Counted from the first letter of the stretch, positions 7,401 through 15,221 are shown. The stretch is DNA of 28,640 bases from an uncultured Blautia sp. (GCA_900539525.1 UQCM01000036.1:1-28640); one strand, 5' to 3'. Notes: generated by a model not told the origin, from the letters alone. A program made the numbers and translations.

Positions 7401-10067
7401 ATGAAAAAGAGAGTATTAGCACTGCTTTGTGCACTGGCAGTAGCAGGAACGGGTCAGAATATCCTGCCTGCCTTCCAGGTGAGTGCTGCTGAAACGGCTG
7501 TGGCCGGTACTACCTATTATTTCAGCAGTCTGCATGGAGACAATTCCAAAGACGGCACATCGGCGAATACGGCATGGGAAACACTTGATAAGTTGAAAAG
7601 TGTAACCTTACAGCCGGGTGATCAGGTGCTTCTGGAGAAGGGCTCCGTATTTAATGGATACATCCATCTGCAGGATGTACACGGGACAGAGGAGGCTCCG
7701 ATCCGTGTCAGCAGCTATGGTACAGAGGGTGCATCCAAGCCGGTGATTGATGCGAAAGGTCAGGGGGTATGGTATCAGACCTATAGTGGTATGATGGATA
7801 ATACAAGACACAGATCCAAAGGATATGTATCTTCCACCATCCTTTTGTATGATGTTGACTATGTGGAGGTAAGTGACCTGGAGATTGTAAATACTTCGGA
7901 TGATTTTGACTTTTTCCCGGGTGCTGTCAGCAGTGTATCCAAAACAAGCGGCCGTATGGATCGTACCGGTGTATCCGGAATTGCAAAAGATGGCGGAACC
8001 ATGGAGCATGTCTATCTGGATAACCTGTACATCCATGATGTAAACGGTAATATCCAGGATAAGCATATGAACAATGGAGGAATCCAGATGAACGTGGTGC
8101 CTCCGGAGGATGAGGATGCTACAGGAATTGCCAGATATGATGATATCAGGATCACGAACTGCTATGTAAAGGATGTATCCAGGGCAGGTATCTGCGTGGG
8201 TTATACTTATCAGAACAGTAAGTTTAACGGTCAGGAGATTACAGATGCGACAGCACGGACCTATGGTCATACAAATCTTGTAATCGAAGGAAACTATGTG
8301 CAGAATGCAGGAAACGATGCGATCGTGGCCATGTATGCTTACCGCCCTCTGGTGCAGAAGAATGTTTCCGATAAATCCGGTGCCGATATGGAAACGGAAA
8401 AGGGATATGGAGATTTCTGGCAGCATCTCTGTGCAGCAGTCTGGCCGTGGAAGTGCAAGGATGGTATCTTCCAGTACAATGAAGTATTCGATACCGTAGG
8501 AGATAATAACCAGGATGCACAGCCATGGGATATTGATTATTCTGACGGAACGATCTATCAGTACAACTACAGCCATAACAATGGCGGCGGATGTATCATG
8601 TTCTGCGGCGGTGAAGCATATCGCGGTGTATTCCGTTACAATATCAGCCAGAATGACTTAAGAAGCCTGATCCATCTGGCAGGAAATCCGAACGGTGAGA
8701 TCTACAACAACGTATTCTATATCGATGGAGATCTGAGTACCACAGTGTTTGGTGGAGCAGGAACGGCAGACATCAGGAATAATATCTTCTACAACACCAG
8801 CACAAACAAAAGCACAGGTGATACATTCGTACAGGCGAACCGTACCTATAGCAACAATATCTTTTACGGGTATGACCAGGTAACGCTTCCGGAAGGTGCT
8901 CTTAAAGTTGATCCGAAGTTCGTTGATCCCGGCAAGGCTCCGGTAAGCTCGGCAGCAGGCGGAACACTTCATGACAGGGATGTATTTGCAGGTTACAAAC
9001 TTCAGGACGACTCACCGGCGATCAATGCAGGTGTGGCAGTGGCAGGTGCTCCGAAGTATGACTTCTTTGGAAACCGTGTAGGAGTTCAGCCGGATATTGG
9101 TGCGTTTGAGTCGGCAAAGAGTGAGACAACTCTGGCTGTTCAGGGTATCTCTCTTACCGTTGAGGACGGAAAGATCACGAACGTACCGGAAGGAATGACA
9201 GTGGCAGAGCTTAAGGAGGAACTGATCTATGCACAGGATGTTACACTTGATATCCTGAAGGGAACACAGCAGGCAGAGGACAGTGCTCTTGTTTCTTCTG
9301 ACATGAAGGTGAAGCTGACAAAGGGTGCAGAGACAAAAGAATATACACTGGAGATTACTGCTTCACAGCTTGCAGTTACGTCTGTGGCATATTCCGTTTC
9401 AGCTGATAAAATTTCAGGCATAAAGAGAGGAACCAGTGTGCGTCAGCTTCTGGGAGCGATCTTCTATGACAGCGGAATCATCTGTAAGGTATTCGATGCA
9501 GCAGGAAAAGAATATACAGGAAGCGATGAAGTGAAGTCCGGATATAAAGTTAAGCTCACAAAGGTTTCTGACGGCTCAGCAAAAGAGTACACGGTTGAGA
9601 TTATGAAATCTTATGAAGAATATGATCCGACGACGATGACAGGTACTGTTGGAAGCTATCAGCCGAATAACAATTCAGAAGGAAATGCCAATCTGGCACT
9701 GGATAATAATATGTCCACGTTATGGCACACAGCCTGGAGCGGATGTGCGCAGAGTGATGTCTGGATCACACTGGATCTGGGAACATCGAAACGTGTCGGT
9801 ATGTTTAAGTATGTTCCGAGACCGAGCGGCGGAGTGAATGGTATCATTACAAAGTATAAGGTTGAAGTCAGCAATGACAATACCAACTGGACTGAGGTTG
9901 CTTCAGGAACCTGGGCAGGGGATTCAACAACGAAATATGCTACCTTTACCGAGACGAATGCGCGTTATGTGAAACTTTCAGGTCTGGAATCCCGTTCACA
10001 GAATGAGGGACTGATCTTCGGAAGTGCTGCAGAAGTACGTGTCGGATATGAAGCGGCAGAAGAATAA
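7401..10067 (+). CDS. Secreted right-handed beta-helix protein with CBM32, likely glycosidase
   Basis: 888 residues. A signal peptide ending near VSAA (about 1-29) leads a right-handed parallel beta-helix (about 35-565) with Asn/Gly-rich rungs such as GNYVQNAGNDAIVAMYA and YQYNYSHNNGGGC. Two small Ig-like repeats (about 570-740, each ending in a KEYTLEI/KEYTVEI strand) and a C-terminal CBM32/F5-8C module (about 745-885, containing WHTAWSG) follow. An acidic cluster D372/D377/D379/D382 on one rung is shared with the next gene and is a candidate active site. The fold is seen in several glycosidase and lyase families. GH136-like lacto-N-biosidase is one possibility, because of the foldase next door and because D372 and D379 are seven apart like the catalytic Asp pair of that family. 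The exact family is unproven. The start has AAAGGAG 8 nt upstream. Confidence 0.8.
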   Translation: MKKRVLALLCALAVAGTGQNILPAFQVSAAETAVAGTTYYFSSLHGDNSKDGTSANTAWETLDKLKSVTLQPGDQVLLEKGSVFNGYIHLQDVHGTEEAPIRVSSYGTEGASKPVIDAKGQGVWYQTYSGMMDNTRHRSKGYVSSTILLYDVDYVEVSDLEIVNTSDDFDFFPGAVSSVSKTSGRMDRTGVSGIAKDGGTMEHVYLDNLYIHDVNGNIQDKHMNNGGIQMNVVPPEDEDATGIARYDDIRITNCYVKDVSRAGICVGYTYQNSKFNGQEITDATARTYGHTNLVIEGNYVQNAGNDAIVAMYAYRPLVQKNVSDKSGADMETEKGYGDFWQHLCAAVWPWKCKDGIFQYNEVFDTVGDNNQDAQPWDIDYSDGTIYQYNYSHNNGGGCIMFCGGEAYRGVFRYNISQNDLRSLIHLAGNPNGEIYNNVFYIDGDLSTTVFGGAGTADIRNNIFYNTSTNKSTGDTFVQANRTYSNNIFYGYDQVTLPEGALKVDPKFVDPGKAPVSSAAGGTLHDRDVFAGYKLQDDSPAINAGVAVAGAPKYDFFGNRVGVQPDIGAFESAKSETTLAVQGISLTVEDGKITNVPEGMTVAELKEELIYAQDVTLDILKGTQQAEDSALVSSDMKVKLTKGAETKEYTLEITASQLAVTSVAYSVSADKISGIKRGTSVRQLLGAIFYDSGIICKVFDAAGKEYTGSDEVKSGYKVKLTKVSDGSAKEYTVEIMKSYEEYDPTTMTGTVGSYQPNNNSEGNANLALDNNMSTLWHTAWSGCAQSDVWITLDLGTSKRVGMFKYVPRPSGGVNGIITKYKVEVSNDNTNWTEVASGTWAGDSTTKYATFTETNARYVKLSGLESRSQNEGLIFGSAAEVRVGYEAAEE

Positions 10068-10080
10068 GGAGGAGAGGGCT

Positions 10081-12819
10081 ATGATGAAGAAAAAAATATT
10101 TGCAGCTATGACCGCGCTGGCAGTGCTCTGCTCCACAGTTGCTCCGGCAATGGGGGCAGAGGCGGCAGAGGCTACATCCCGCAGTGCAGGAATCACCTAT
10201 TATGTCAGCACTCTTCATGGTAAGGATACAAATAACGGTACATCGGAAAGTACACCATTCTACAGCCTGCAGAAGATTAACGACCTGACATTGCAGCCGG
10301 GAGATAAGGTTCTCCTGGAGTGTGGATCTGTATTTACAGATGGCTATCTGCATCTGTTCGGGCAGAGCGGAAGTGCTGAGGCGCCGATCGTGATCGATCA
10401 ATATGGTGAGGGTTCCGCCCCTGTCATTGACACAAACGGACAGGGCATCTGGTATCAGAACTATGGCTACCGGCTGGACAGTACCAGTCATAAATATCAG
10501 GATTATGTATCTTCTTCCATCCTGCTGTATGATACCGAATATATTGAAATCAATAATCTGGAGATTGTGAATAAGGCTCCGAAGATTGAGAATACCTACA
10601 ATGCACAGGATGTTATGAACCGTACCGGTGTGGCTGCTGTGGCACAGGATAAGGGAACGATAGAACATATCTATCTGAACGGTCTGAATGTTCATGATGT
10701 AATAGGAAATGTTTACGACAAGCACATGAACAATGGAGGTATCTACTTTACCGTATTCAAACCTCATAACGAGGGGGCTACAGGGATCTCAAGATATGAC
10801 GATGTTAAGATTGAGAACTGTACGGTAAAGAATGTAAACCGGTGGGGAATTGCAGTAGGATATACCGCTTACTGGGATCAGTTTACGGCGATGGAAATCA
10901 CGGATACAACAGCAAAGAAATATGGTTCTACGAATGTTGCAGTACGAAACAACTATATCAAAGATGCAGGCGGTGACGCAATCACGATGATGTACTGTGA
11001 TCGTCCGCTTGTCGAATATAACGTTTCTGATGGAGCGGCAAGGCAGATCAATTATAAAGATTATTCAGAAACATCTTCAGGAAGAGTGGCAGCGGCTGTA
11101 TGGCCCTGGAAATGTAAGGATGCAGTCTTCCAGTATAACGAAGTGTTTGACACCCATAATGATGACGGCGGCAATGGCGATGGCCAGGCATGGGATGCAG
11201 ACTGGGGTGACGGTACACTATATCAGTACAATTACAGTCATAATAACGGTGGCGGATGTGTGATGTTCTGTGAAGCACAGGCATACCGAAATACCTTCCG
11301 CTACAATATCAGTCAGAATGACCTGATGGGAGCAATGGATATTGCAAGAAATCCGGATGCTCATGTATACAATAACGTATTTTATATGAAGGAAAATGTT
11401 CCGTTTATCCGTAATCGTGGCAACGGTTATTACGGAAACATGGTAGTAGAGAACAATATCATCTACTACGCAGGAAGCACACCGAGAACAGAGACATGGA
11501 CGATTGGCGGCACACAGACCTACAGTAATAACCTGTATTACAACTATGCGAACACTCCGGCAAGTGACAGCGCAGCAGTTGTGGTAAACAAAGGAACGCA
11601 GGTCTTCCGCAATGCGGGAAGTGGTCCGGAATCAACAGATGGAACGGTAAATCTTCATGAGACACCGGATGTCCGCAGTATGTTCGATGGTTATAAGCTG
11701 GCTGAAAGTTCACCTGCTATTGGAAAAGGAAAAGTGATTACAGATAGGAACGGAAAAGAAGCAAGTGCGATTGACTTCTTTGGAAACTCATTGACAGGCA
11801 TTTCAGTACCGGATATCGGAGCGCATCAGTACCGTGCAGATGAAGGTGTCGGTGCACCGGCAGCACCGCAGGAAATCGAGGTATCTGAGGCGACAGCTAC
11901 AGCTGTGACACTCAGCTGGCCGGCTGTAAAGGATCCGATCGGAATTGCAGGCTATAAGGTTATGGACGGGGATACGGTTCTGGCAGATGTGAAGGAAGGA
12001 ACGACTGTGCAGCTGACAGGTCTCCAGCCTGGCAGAGAATACAAACTGGATGTGGTTGCATATGACATACAGGGAATCCCGTCAGGCAAGACTTCATTTA
12101 CCTTTAAGACTTCCGGAACATCCTCAGATAAACCGGGCGACAGAGGGGAACTGAACAGTAAGGTTACTGCTGCAAAGGCATTAAAGGAATCTGCATATAC
12201 AGCAGACAGCTGGAGTAAGTTCCAGGCAGTGCTCAAAGAGGTAGAGGCAGTTCTTGCAGGCAGCAACAGCACACAGGCGGAGATTGACAGCGCACTGGCA
12301 AAACTGACAGCTGCCATGAACAGTCTGCAACCGGTATCTTCTGGTAATAAGGAGCCTCAGGTAGAATCACTGAGTCTGGATAAGACGTCTGCAACGATTT
12401 ACACCAAAGGCAAGAGCACGGTAACACTGAAAGCCGTCGTTGTGGGTATCAGTGGAAATGTTACATGGACATCTTCGAATCCGAAGGCAGCTGTTGTGAA
12501 GGATGGAAAGGTAACGGCGAAAAAGGCAGGAAAGACGGTGATTACTGCATCTATCGGTTCTCTTAAGGCAACATGTACGGTAACGGTAAAGAAGCCTTCC
12601 ATTAAAGTAAGCAAGAAAGCTGTTACTGTTAAGAAGGGCAAGAAGACAAAACTCAGTGTAAAGGCAATACCTGCCGGAAAGATCACCTACGTAAGCAGCA
12701 ACAAGAAGATTGCTTCCGTTACGAAGAAGGGTGTCATCAAGGGCGTGAAAGCAGGAAGCTGTAAGCTGACAGTTAAGTGCAACGGAGTAAAGAAAGTTAT
12801 AAAGATTAAAGTTAAATAA
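10081..12819 (+). CDS. Secreted right-handed beta-helix protein with FN3, FIVAR and Big_2 modules
   Basis: 912 residues, a paralogue of the preceding protein over the beta-helix (about residues 35-595). The signal peptide is about 1-27. The shared rungs include HMNNGG, VWPWKCKDA and YQYNYSHNNGGGC, with the acidic cluster D367/D372/D374/D377. The C-terminal half differs: an FN3 domain (about 600-690), a FIVAR three-helix module (about 700-755) and two Big_2 domains that become very Lys-rich (about 765-912). These modules suggest surface retention and glycan binding, without LPXTG. ATG at 10081 is chosen because AAGGAGGAG overlaps the previous stop and sits correctly; an upstream CTG in the same frame lies inside the previous gene. 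The pair probably arose by duplication and then diverged in binding modules, which suggests related but distinct substrates. Confidence 0.8.
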   Translation: MMKKKIFAAMTALAVLCSTVAPAMGAEAAEATSRSAGITYYVSTLHGKDTNNGTSESTPFYSLQKINDLTLQPGDKVLLECGSVFTDGYLHLFGQSGSAEAPIVIDQYGEGSAPVIDTNGQGIWYQNYGYRLDSTSHKYQDYVSSSILLYDTEYIEINNLEIVNKAPKIENTYNAQDVMNRTGVAAVAQDKGTIEHIYLNGLNVHDVIGNVYDKHMNNGGIYFTVFKPHNEGATGISRYDDVKIENCTVKNVNRWGIAVGYTAYWDQFTAMEITDTTAKKYGSTNVAVRNNYIKDAGGDAITMMYCDRPLVEYNVSDGAARQINYKDYSETSSGRVAAAVWPWKCKDAVFQYNEVFDTHNDDGGNGDGQAWDADWGDGTLYQYNYSHNNGGGCVMFCEAQAYRNTFRYNISQNDLMGAMDIARNPDAHVYNNVFYMKENVPFIRNRGNGYYGNMVVENNIIYYAGSTPRTETWTIGGTQTYSNNLYYNYANTPASDSAAVVVNKGTQVFRNAGSGPESTDGTVNLHETPDVRSMFDGYKLAESSPAIGKGKVITDRNGKEASAIDFFGNSLTGISVPDIGAHQYRADEGVGAPAAPQEIEVSEATATAVTLSWPAVKDPIGIAGYKVMDGDTVLADVKEGTTVQLTGLQPGREYKLDVVAYDIQGIPSGKTSFTFKTSGTSSDKPGDRGELNSKVTAAKALKESAYTADSWSKFQAVLKEVEAVLAGSNSTQAEIDSALAKLTAAMNSLQPVSSGNKEPQVESLSLDKTSATIYTKGKSTVTLKAVVVGISGNVTWTSSNPKAAVVKDGKVTAKKAGKTVITASIGSLKATCTVTVKKPSIKVSKKAVTVKKGKKTKLSVKAIPAGKITYVSSNKKIASVTKKGVIKGVKAGSCKLTVKCNGVKKVIKIKVK

Positions 12820-12821
12820 CT

Positions 12822-12854
12822 CAGACTTCCCACACCATCTGGTGTGGGAAGCTG
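12822..12854 (+). terminator. Hairpin after the beta-helix operon
   Basis: CTTCCCACACC (12826-12836) pairs perfectly with GGTGTGGGAAG (12841-12851) around a 4-nt loop, extended by CAG/CTG with one bulge. It starts 3 nt after the stop codon. No T tract follows, so it may protect the RNA 3' end rather than terminate. Confidence 0.55.
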
Positions 12855-12946
12855 AAAGCAAAGGCAAAAGGCAGTGCAGCCATAACGGTAAAGACAGCCA
12901 GTCGCAAAACAAGAAAAATAAGAGTGACGGTAAAGTAACAAACTTA

Positions 12947-12973
12947 GTTACTGGTCACGGAGTGAACAGTAAC
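12947..12973. repeat. Short palindromic repeat, family A, copy 1
   Basis: A 27-bp imperfect palindrome. GTTACTG and CAGTAAC form the outer arms and TCAC/GTGA the inner arms around GGA, with one G/A mismatch. Near-identical copies lie at 13551-13577 and 14591-14617. Confidence 0.85.
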
Positions 12974-12981
12974 CAAACTTA

Positions 12982-13059
12982 TAGTAACAGTTCAGAGCCA
13001 TTCATTAGCAAAAAGAAAGCCTCGCAGAGGGGGTGTGAATGGTCTCTGGATTGTTACTA
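12982..13059. repeat. Palindromic MITE-like repeat, family B, copy 1
   Basis: A 78-bp element with long imperfect terminal inverted repeats. The left arm begins TAGTAACAGTTCAGAGCC and the right arm ends GGTCTCTGGATTGTTACTA. A small CCTC-GCA-GAGG hairpin (13020-13030) sits in the middle. It abuts the promoter of the HicB-like gene. A related fragment (GGACCCGCTAAACATGGGGG) follows at 13104-13123. Confidence 0.75.
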
Positions 13060-13065
13060 TTTTTA

Positions 13066-13094
13066 TTGTATTTTTATGGAAAGTTCTTTATAAT
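13066..13094 (+). promoter_or_regulatory. SigA promoter of the HicB-like gene
   Basis: TTGTAT (13066-13071), a 17-bp spacer and TATAAT (13089-13094). The expected start near 13101 gives a leader of about 120 nt. Confidence 0.65.
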
Positions 13095-13128
13095 AAAAAA
13101 ATAGGACCCGCTAAACATGGGGGCAAAA

Positions 13129-13185
13129 CTGGTTTACGGTTGTTCCGCGCATAGCGCAGCTTTGGACTTATGACACTTAAACCAG
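13129..13185 (+). promoter_or_regulatory. Structured leader ahead of the HicB-like gene
   Basis: CTGGTTT (13129-13135) pairs with AAACCAG (13179-13185), enclosing GCGC-ATA-GCGC (13147-13157). It lies in the predicted 5' leader and ends 38 nt before the start codon. I recognise no known riboswitch in it. Confidence 0.35.
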
Positions 13186-13223
13186 ACATAACAGTTCAGA
13201 ACGGCAGGAAAGGAAAGAAGAAT

Positions 13224-13502
13224 ATGAAATTTATATATCCGGCAGTATTTCATAAAAACGAAACAGGAACGTATGAGGGTTATTTCCCTGATCTGGAATG
13301 CTGCTATGCGAAAGGCGAAACGCTTGATGATGCAGTAGAAAATGCAAATGAGGCAGCATACGACTGGATATCGCTGGAACTTTCAGAGGAAGATGTACAG
13401 CTTCCCTATGTAACCGATGTGAGCGATATTGTTTTAAAAGAGGGAGAAGTAGTGCGCCAGATATCGGTTAATATTCGATTTTATGAAGGATGGGATGAGT
13501 AG
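13224..13502 (+). CDS. HicB-like antitoxin-family protein, no HicA partner
   Basis: A 92-residue protein of the HicB_lk_antitox type. It opens MKFIYPAVFHKNETGTYEGY, continues FPDLECCYAKGETLDDAVENA, and ends in an acidic tail. This is the degraded-RNase-H-like fold of HicB; the C-terminal DNA-binding helix of long HicBs is absent. ATG at 13224 is preceded by AGGAAAGGAAAG; an upstream ATG at 13170 in frame has no good site. No HicA-like toxin (about 60 residues, dsRBD-like) is visible within several hundred bases either side, so it appears to be a solitary HicB. Confidence 0.75.
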   Translation: MKFIYPAVFHKNETGTYEGYFPDLECCYAKGETLDDAVENANEAAYDWISLELSEEDVQLPYVTDVSDIVLKEGEVVRQISVNIRFYEGWDE

Positions 13503-13503
13503 C

Positions 13504-13550
13504 CACGCGATATGATGCAGAATGCATCATATCTGTGCATCGCGAAGCGT
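13504..13550. repeat. Compound hairpin next to repeat A copy 2
   Basis: A perfect 11-bp hairpin GATATGATGCA-GAA-TGCATCATATC (13509-13533) lies 6 bp after the HicB-like stop codon. It is nested inside an outer CACGC (13504-13508)/GCGTG (13546-13550) pair. No T tract follows. It may end the hicB-like transcript or form part of the repeat cluster. Confidence 0.55.
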
Positions 13551-13577
13551 GTTACTGGTCACGAAGTGAACAGTAAC
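13551..13577. repeat. Short palindromic repeat, family A, copy 2
   Basis: Differs from copy 1 at one base (CACGAAGTG for CACGGAGTG). Arms GTTACTG and CAGTAAC are intact. Confidence 0.85.
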
Positions 13578-13609
13578 ATAGTAACAGAAAACGGACATTA
13601 CGGGCATAC

Positions 13610-13637
13610 TTGAATTTATTCATTTTTATGTTATACT
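13610..13637 (+). promoter_or_regulatory. SigA promoter of the HAAS/Rrf2 operon
   Basis: TTGAAT (13610-13615), a 16-bp spacer and TATACT (13632-13637), about 75 bp before the HAAS-domain gene. Confidence 0.6.
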
Positions 13638-13711
13638 GTTTTTATCTGAATAGAAGAGACGGCTTCGTGGCAGCCTGTATATCAGGAGACAGGAGAAAGG
13701 ATGGGTACGGC

Positions 13712-14158
13712 ATGACAAAGTCGGAGTTTATAGGTACTTTGCGTTCAAGACTGACAGGTGAGGTGTCTGCTTCCGAGCTTGAAAACACAATTCGCTATTA
13801 TGAAGAATATATTTCAGAAGCGATGAGCAACGGAAAAACAGAAGAGCAGGTACTGCAGGAACTGGGCAGTCCGCTTTTGATTGCACGGACGATCATTGAT
13901 ACATCCAAAGGTAAGGATGAACATGCGGGAAACACACAGAGGCAGTATTACAACGATCAGAAAGAGTCTGAGAATCCGGGGAAAAGCTTTTACAGGTTTG
14001 AGCTAAACTCCTGGAAAGGGAAATTATTCGTCATAATAAGTATTGTCGTGATATTTTTTCTTGTATTTACGATTATGCGTGTTCTGATTCCTGTTCTTGT
14101 TCCACTGATACTGATCTGGTTTCTTGTCACGATGCTGCGGAACGGAGGACGAAGATGA
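13712..14158 (+). CDS. HAAS-domain (DUF1700-type) membrane protein
   Basis: 148 residues. The N-terminal HAAS-type helical domain (about 1-65) includes MTKSEFIGTLRSRL, ENTIRYYEEYISEAMSNGK and QELGSPLLIARTII. A charged linker and two adjacent hydrophobic segments (about 105-142) follow, ending with NGGRR. Such proteins are usually encoded with a PadR regulator and thought to pass signals to it; here the partner is an Rrf2 regulator, whose ATG overlaps this stop codon (ATGA). ATG at 13712 starts the conserved domain. AGGAGAAAGG at 13691-13700 is slightly far from it and ideal for a 4-codon ORF (13701-13715, MGTA) that ends in ATGA at this start, so initiation may be coupled. The upstream in-frame extension would cover the promoter and is rejected. 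Confidence 0.75.
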   Translation: MTKSEFIGTLRSRLTGEVSASELENTIRYYEEYISEAMSNGKTEEQVLQELGSPLLIARTIIDTSKGKDEHAGNTQRQYYNDQKESENPGKSFYRFELNSWKGKLFVIISIVVIFFLVFTIMRVLIPVLVPLILIWFLVTMLRNGGRR

Positions 14159-14577
14159 AGATATCTACAAAAGGAATCTATGCCCTCGAGGTAGTGGTGG
14201 ATCTGTCTATCCACGCAGGGAGAGATCATCTGGTGAGTGTTTTGAATGTGGCAGAAAGAAGAAACCTTTCAGAGAAATATCTCGAGCGTATTGTATCCAT
14301 GCTCAAAAAAGGCGGTATTGTAGAGAGCATGCGAGGCGCCTATGGCGGATACTGCCTTGCGAGAGACCCGGAAGATATCACAGTTCTGGATGTTCTGACG
14401 GCTGTAGAAGGGAATCTGGCACCGGTAGAATGTCTGACAAAGAATATCGATTGCGGTATAGAGTGTGAGCAGTGTGCTACAAGAGAAATCTGGCAGCATA
14501 TCTGGGATCTTCTGAGGGATTCTGTGAAAGATACTACCATTGCCCAGATAAGAAATCTGGCGGAAAGTAAACGATAA
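14155..14577 (+). CDS. Rrf2-family regulator with Cys cluster
   Basis: 140 residues. The Rrf2 winged helix opens MKISTKGIYALEVVVDLS, with recognition region LSEKYLERIVSMLKKGGIV and wing MRGAYGGYCLARDPEDITV. Four cysteines, C93, C100, C104 and C107, form a C-x6-C-x3-C-x2-C cluster where IscR-type members bind an Fe-S cluster, so an iron-sulfur or redox sensor is plausible. The start overlaps the HAAS gene by 4 nt, indicating translational coupling. There is no isc/suf gene cluster nearby. The target is unknown. Confidence 0.87.
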   Translation: MKISTKGIYALEVVVDLSIHAGRDHLVSVLNVAERRNLSEKYLERIVSMLKKGGIVESMRGAYGGYCLARDPEDITVLDVLTAVEGNLAPVECLTKNIDCGIECEQCATREIWQHIWDLLRDSVKDTTIAQIRNLAESKR

Positions 14578-14590
14578 ATAGAACAGATAT

Positions 14591-14617
14591 GTTACTGGTC
14601 GCGGAGTGAATGGTAAC
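14591..14617. repeat. Short palindromic repeat, family A, copy 3
   Basis: Same 27-bp palindrome with base changes (GTCGCGGAG in the centre, TGGTAAC at the end). It lies between the two Rrf2 genes. Confidence 0.8.
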
Positions 14618-14648
14618 ACAGGTATACAAAGGATGAGGGAGGAGTACA

Positions 14649-15092
14649 GTGAAAATATCAACAAAAGGCAGATATGGACTGCGTGCACTGACAGACATGG
14701 CGATGCAATCACAAAACGAAGCAATATCTCTGATGAAGGTAGCGAGGAGACAGCATATTTCTTTAAATTACCTTGAACAGGTGTTCGCCACCTTGCGTAA
14801 AGCGGGGATTGTAAAGAGTCAGAAAGGAGCACAGGGAGGATATCTTCTGGCAAAGAAACCAGAGGAAATAAAAGTGGGTGATGTGCTCACCGCACTGGAA
14901 GGAGAATTCTCCATCATAGATGATATGGATACGGATGCGTCATTCGATGCTGTCAGGTGCGCGATCCGGGAACTGGTATGGGACAGGATCAACCAGTCAG
15001 TTAACAGTTATCTGGAAGAATATACACTTGCAGAACTTATCGAGAATCATGAAAGGCTGGGCAGAGGAAATCAGTGGATTTATGAGATATAG
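14649..15092 (+). CDS. Second Rrf2-family regulator, without Cys cluster
   Basis: 147 residues. The Rrf2 winged helix opens MKISTKGRYGLRALTDMAMQ and includes ISLNYLEQVFATLRKAGIV and KGAQGGYLLAKKPEEIKV. In the sensor segment (about 90-110) the cysteines of the neighbour are replaced by an acidic stretch (DDMDTDASFD), leaving only one Cys. It therefore probably does not bind a cluster in the standard way. GTG start with GAGGGAGGAG upstream. It is separated from the first Rrf2 gene by repeat A copy 3 and ends at a strong terminator. Confidence 0.87.
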   Translation: MKISTKGRYGLRALTDMAMQSQNEAISLMKVARRQHISLNYLEQVFATLRKAGIVKSQKGAQGGYLLAKKPEEIKVGDVLTALEGEFSIIDDMDTDASFDAVRCAIRELVWDRINQSVNSYLEEYTLAELIENHERLGRGNQWIYEI

Positions 15093-15121
15093 TGTTGCTT
15101 TTGACATATAAGCATAACAGG

Positions 15122-15152
15122 CAACGGGCAGAGATGCCCGTTGTCTTGTTTT
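15122..15152 (+). terminator. Intrinsic terminator after the Rrf2 gene
   Basis: CAACGGGCA (15122-15130) pairs with TGCCCGTTG (15135-15143) around GAGA, followed by TCTTGTTTT. Confidence 0.9.
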
Positions 15153-15166
15153 ATAATATGAGCCAA

Positions 15167-15221
15167 GGGACAAATGGACATAAAATGCATGCTTGCATGT
15201 ATTTTTATGTCTATGGGTCCC
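15167..15221. repeat. Long imperfect inverted repeat
   Basis: GGGAC...GACATAAAA on the left (15167-15185) matches TTTTATGTC...GTCCC on the right (to 15221), with GCATGC/GCATG near the centre. Its right end runs into a family B fragment. Function unknown. Confidence 0.55.

Noticed and set aside
7608..8576. Long open frame on the minus strand inside the first beta-helix gene
   Set aside because: A reading-frame shadow of a repetitive gene: no ribosome binding site, Ile/His-rich composition, no recognisable domain. Similar frames opposite the second beta-helix gene, carB and topB were rejected for the same reason.
10024..10080. Longer form of the second beta-helix protein from an upstream CTG
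   Set aside because: It would overlap the previous gene and put a charged stretch before the signal peptide. AAGGAGGAG clearly serves ATG 10081.
12842..13093. Open frame of 83 codons in the gap after the beta-helix operon
   Set aside because: It is made up of repeat A, repeat B and the hicB promoter, lacks a ribosome binding site and has low-complexity Asn/Lys/Ser translation.
12947..14617. CRISPR array
   Set aside because: The repeats are palindromic but spaced irregularly by whole genes, with no spacer units and no cas genes.
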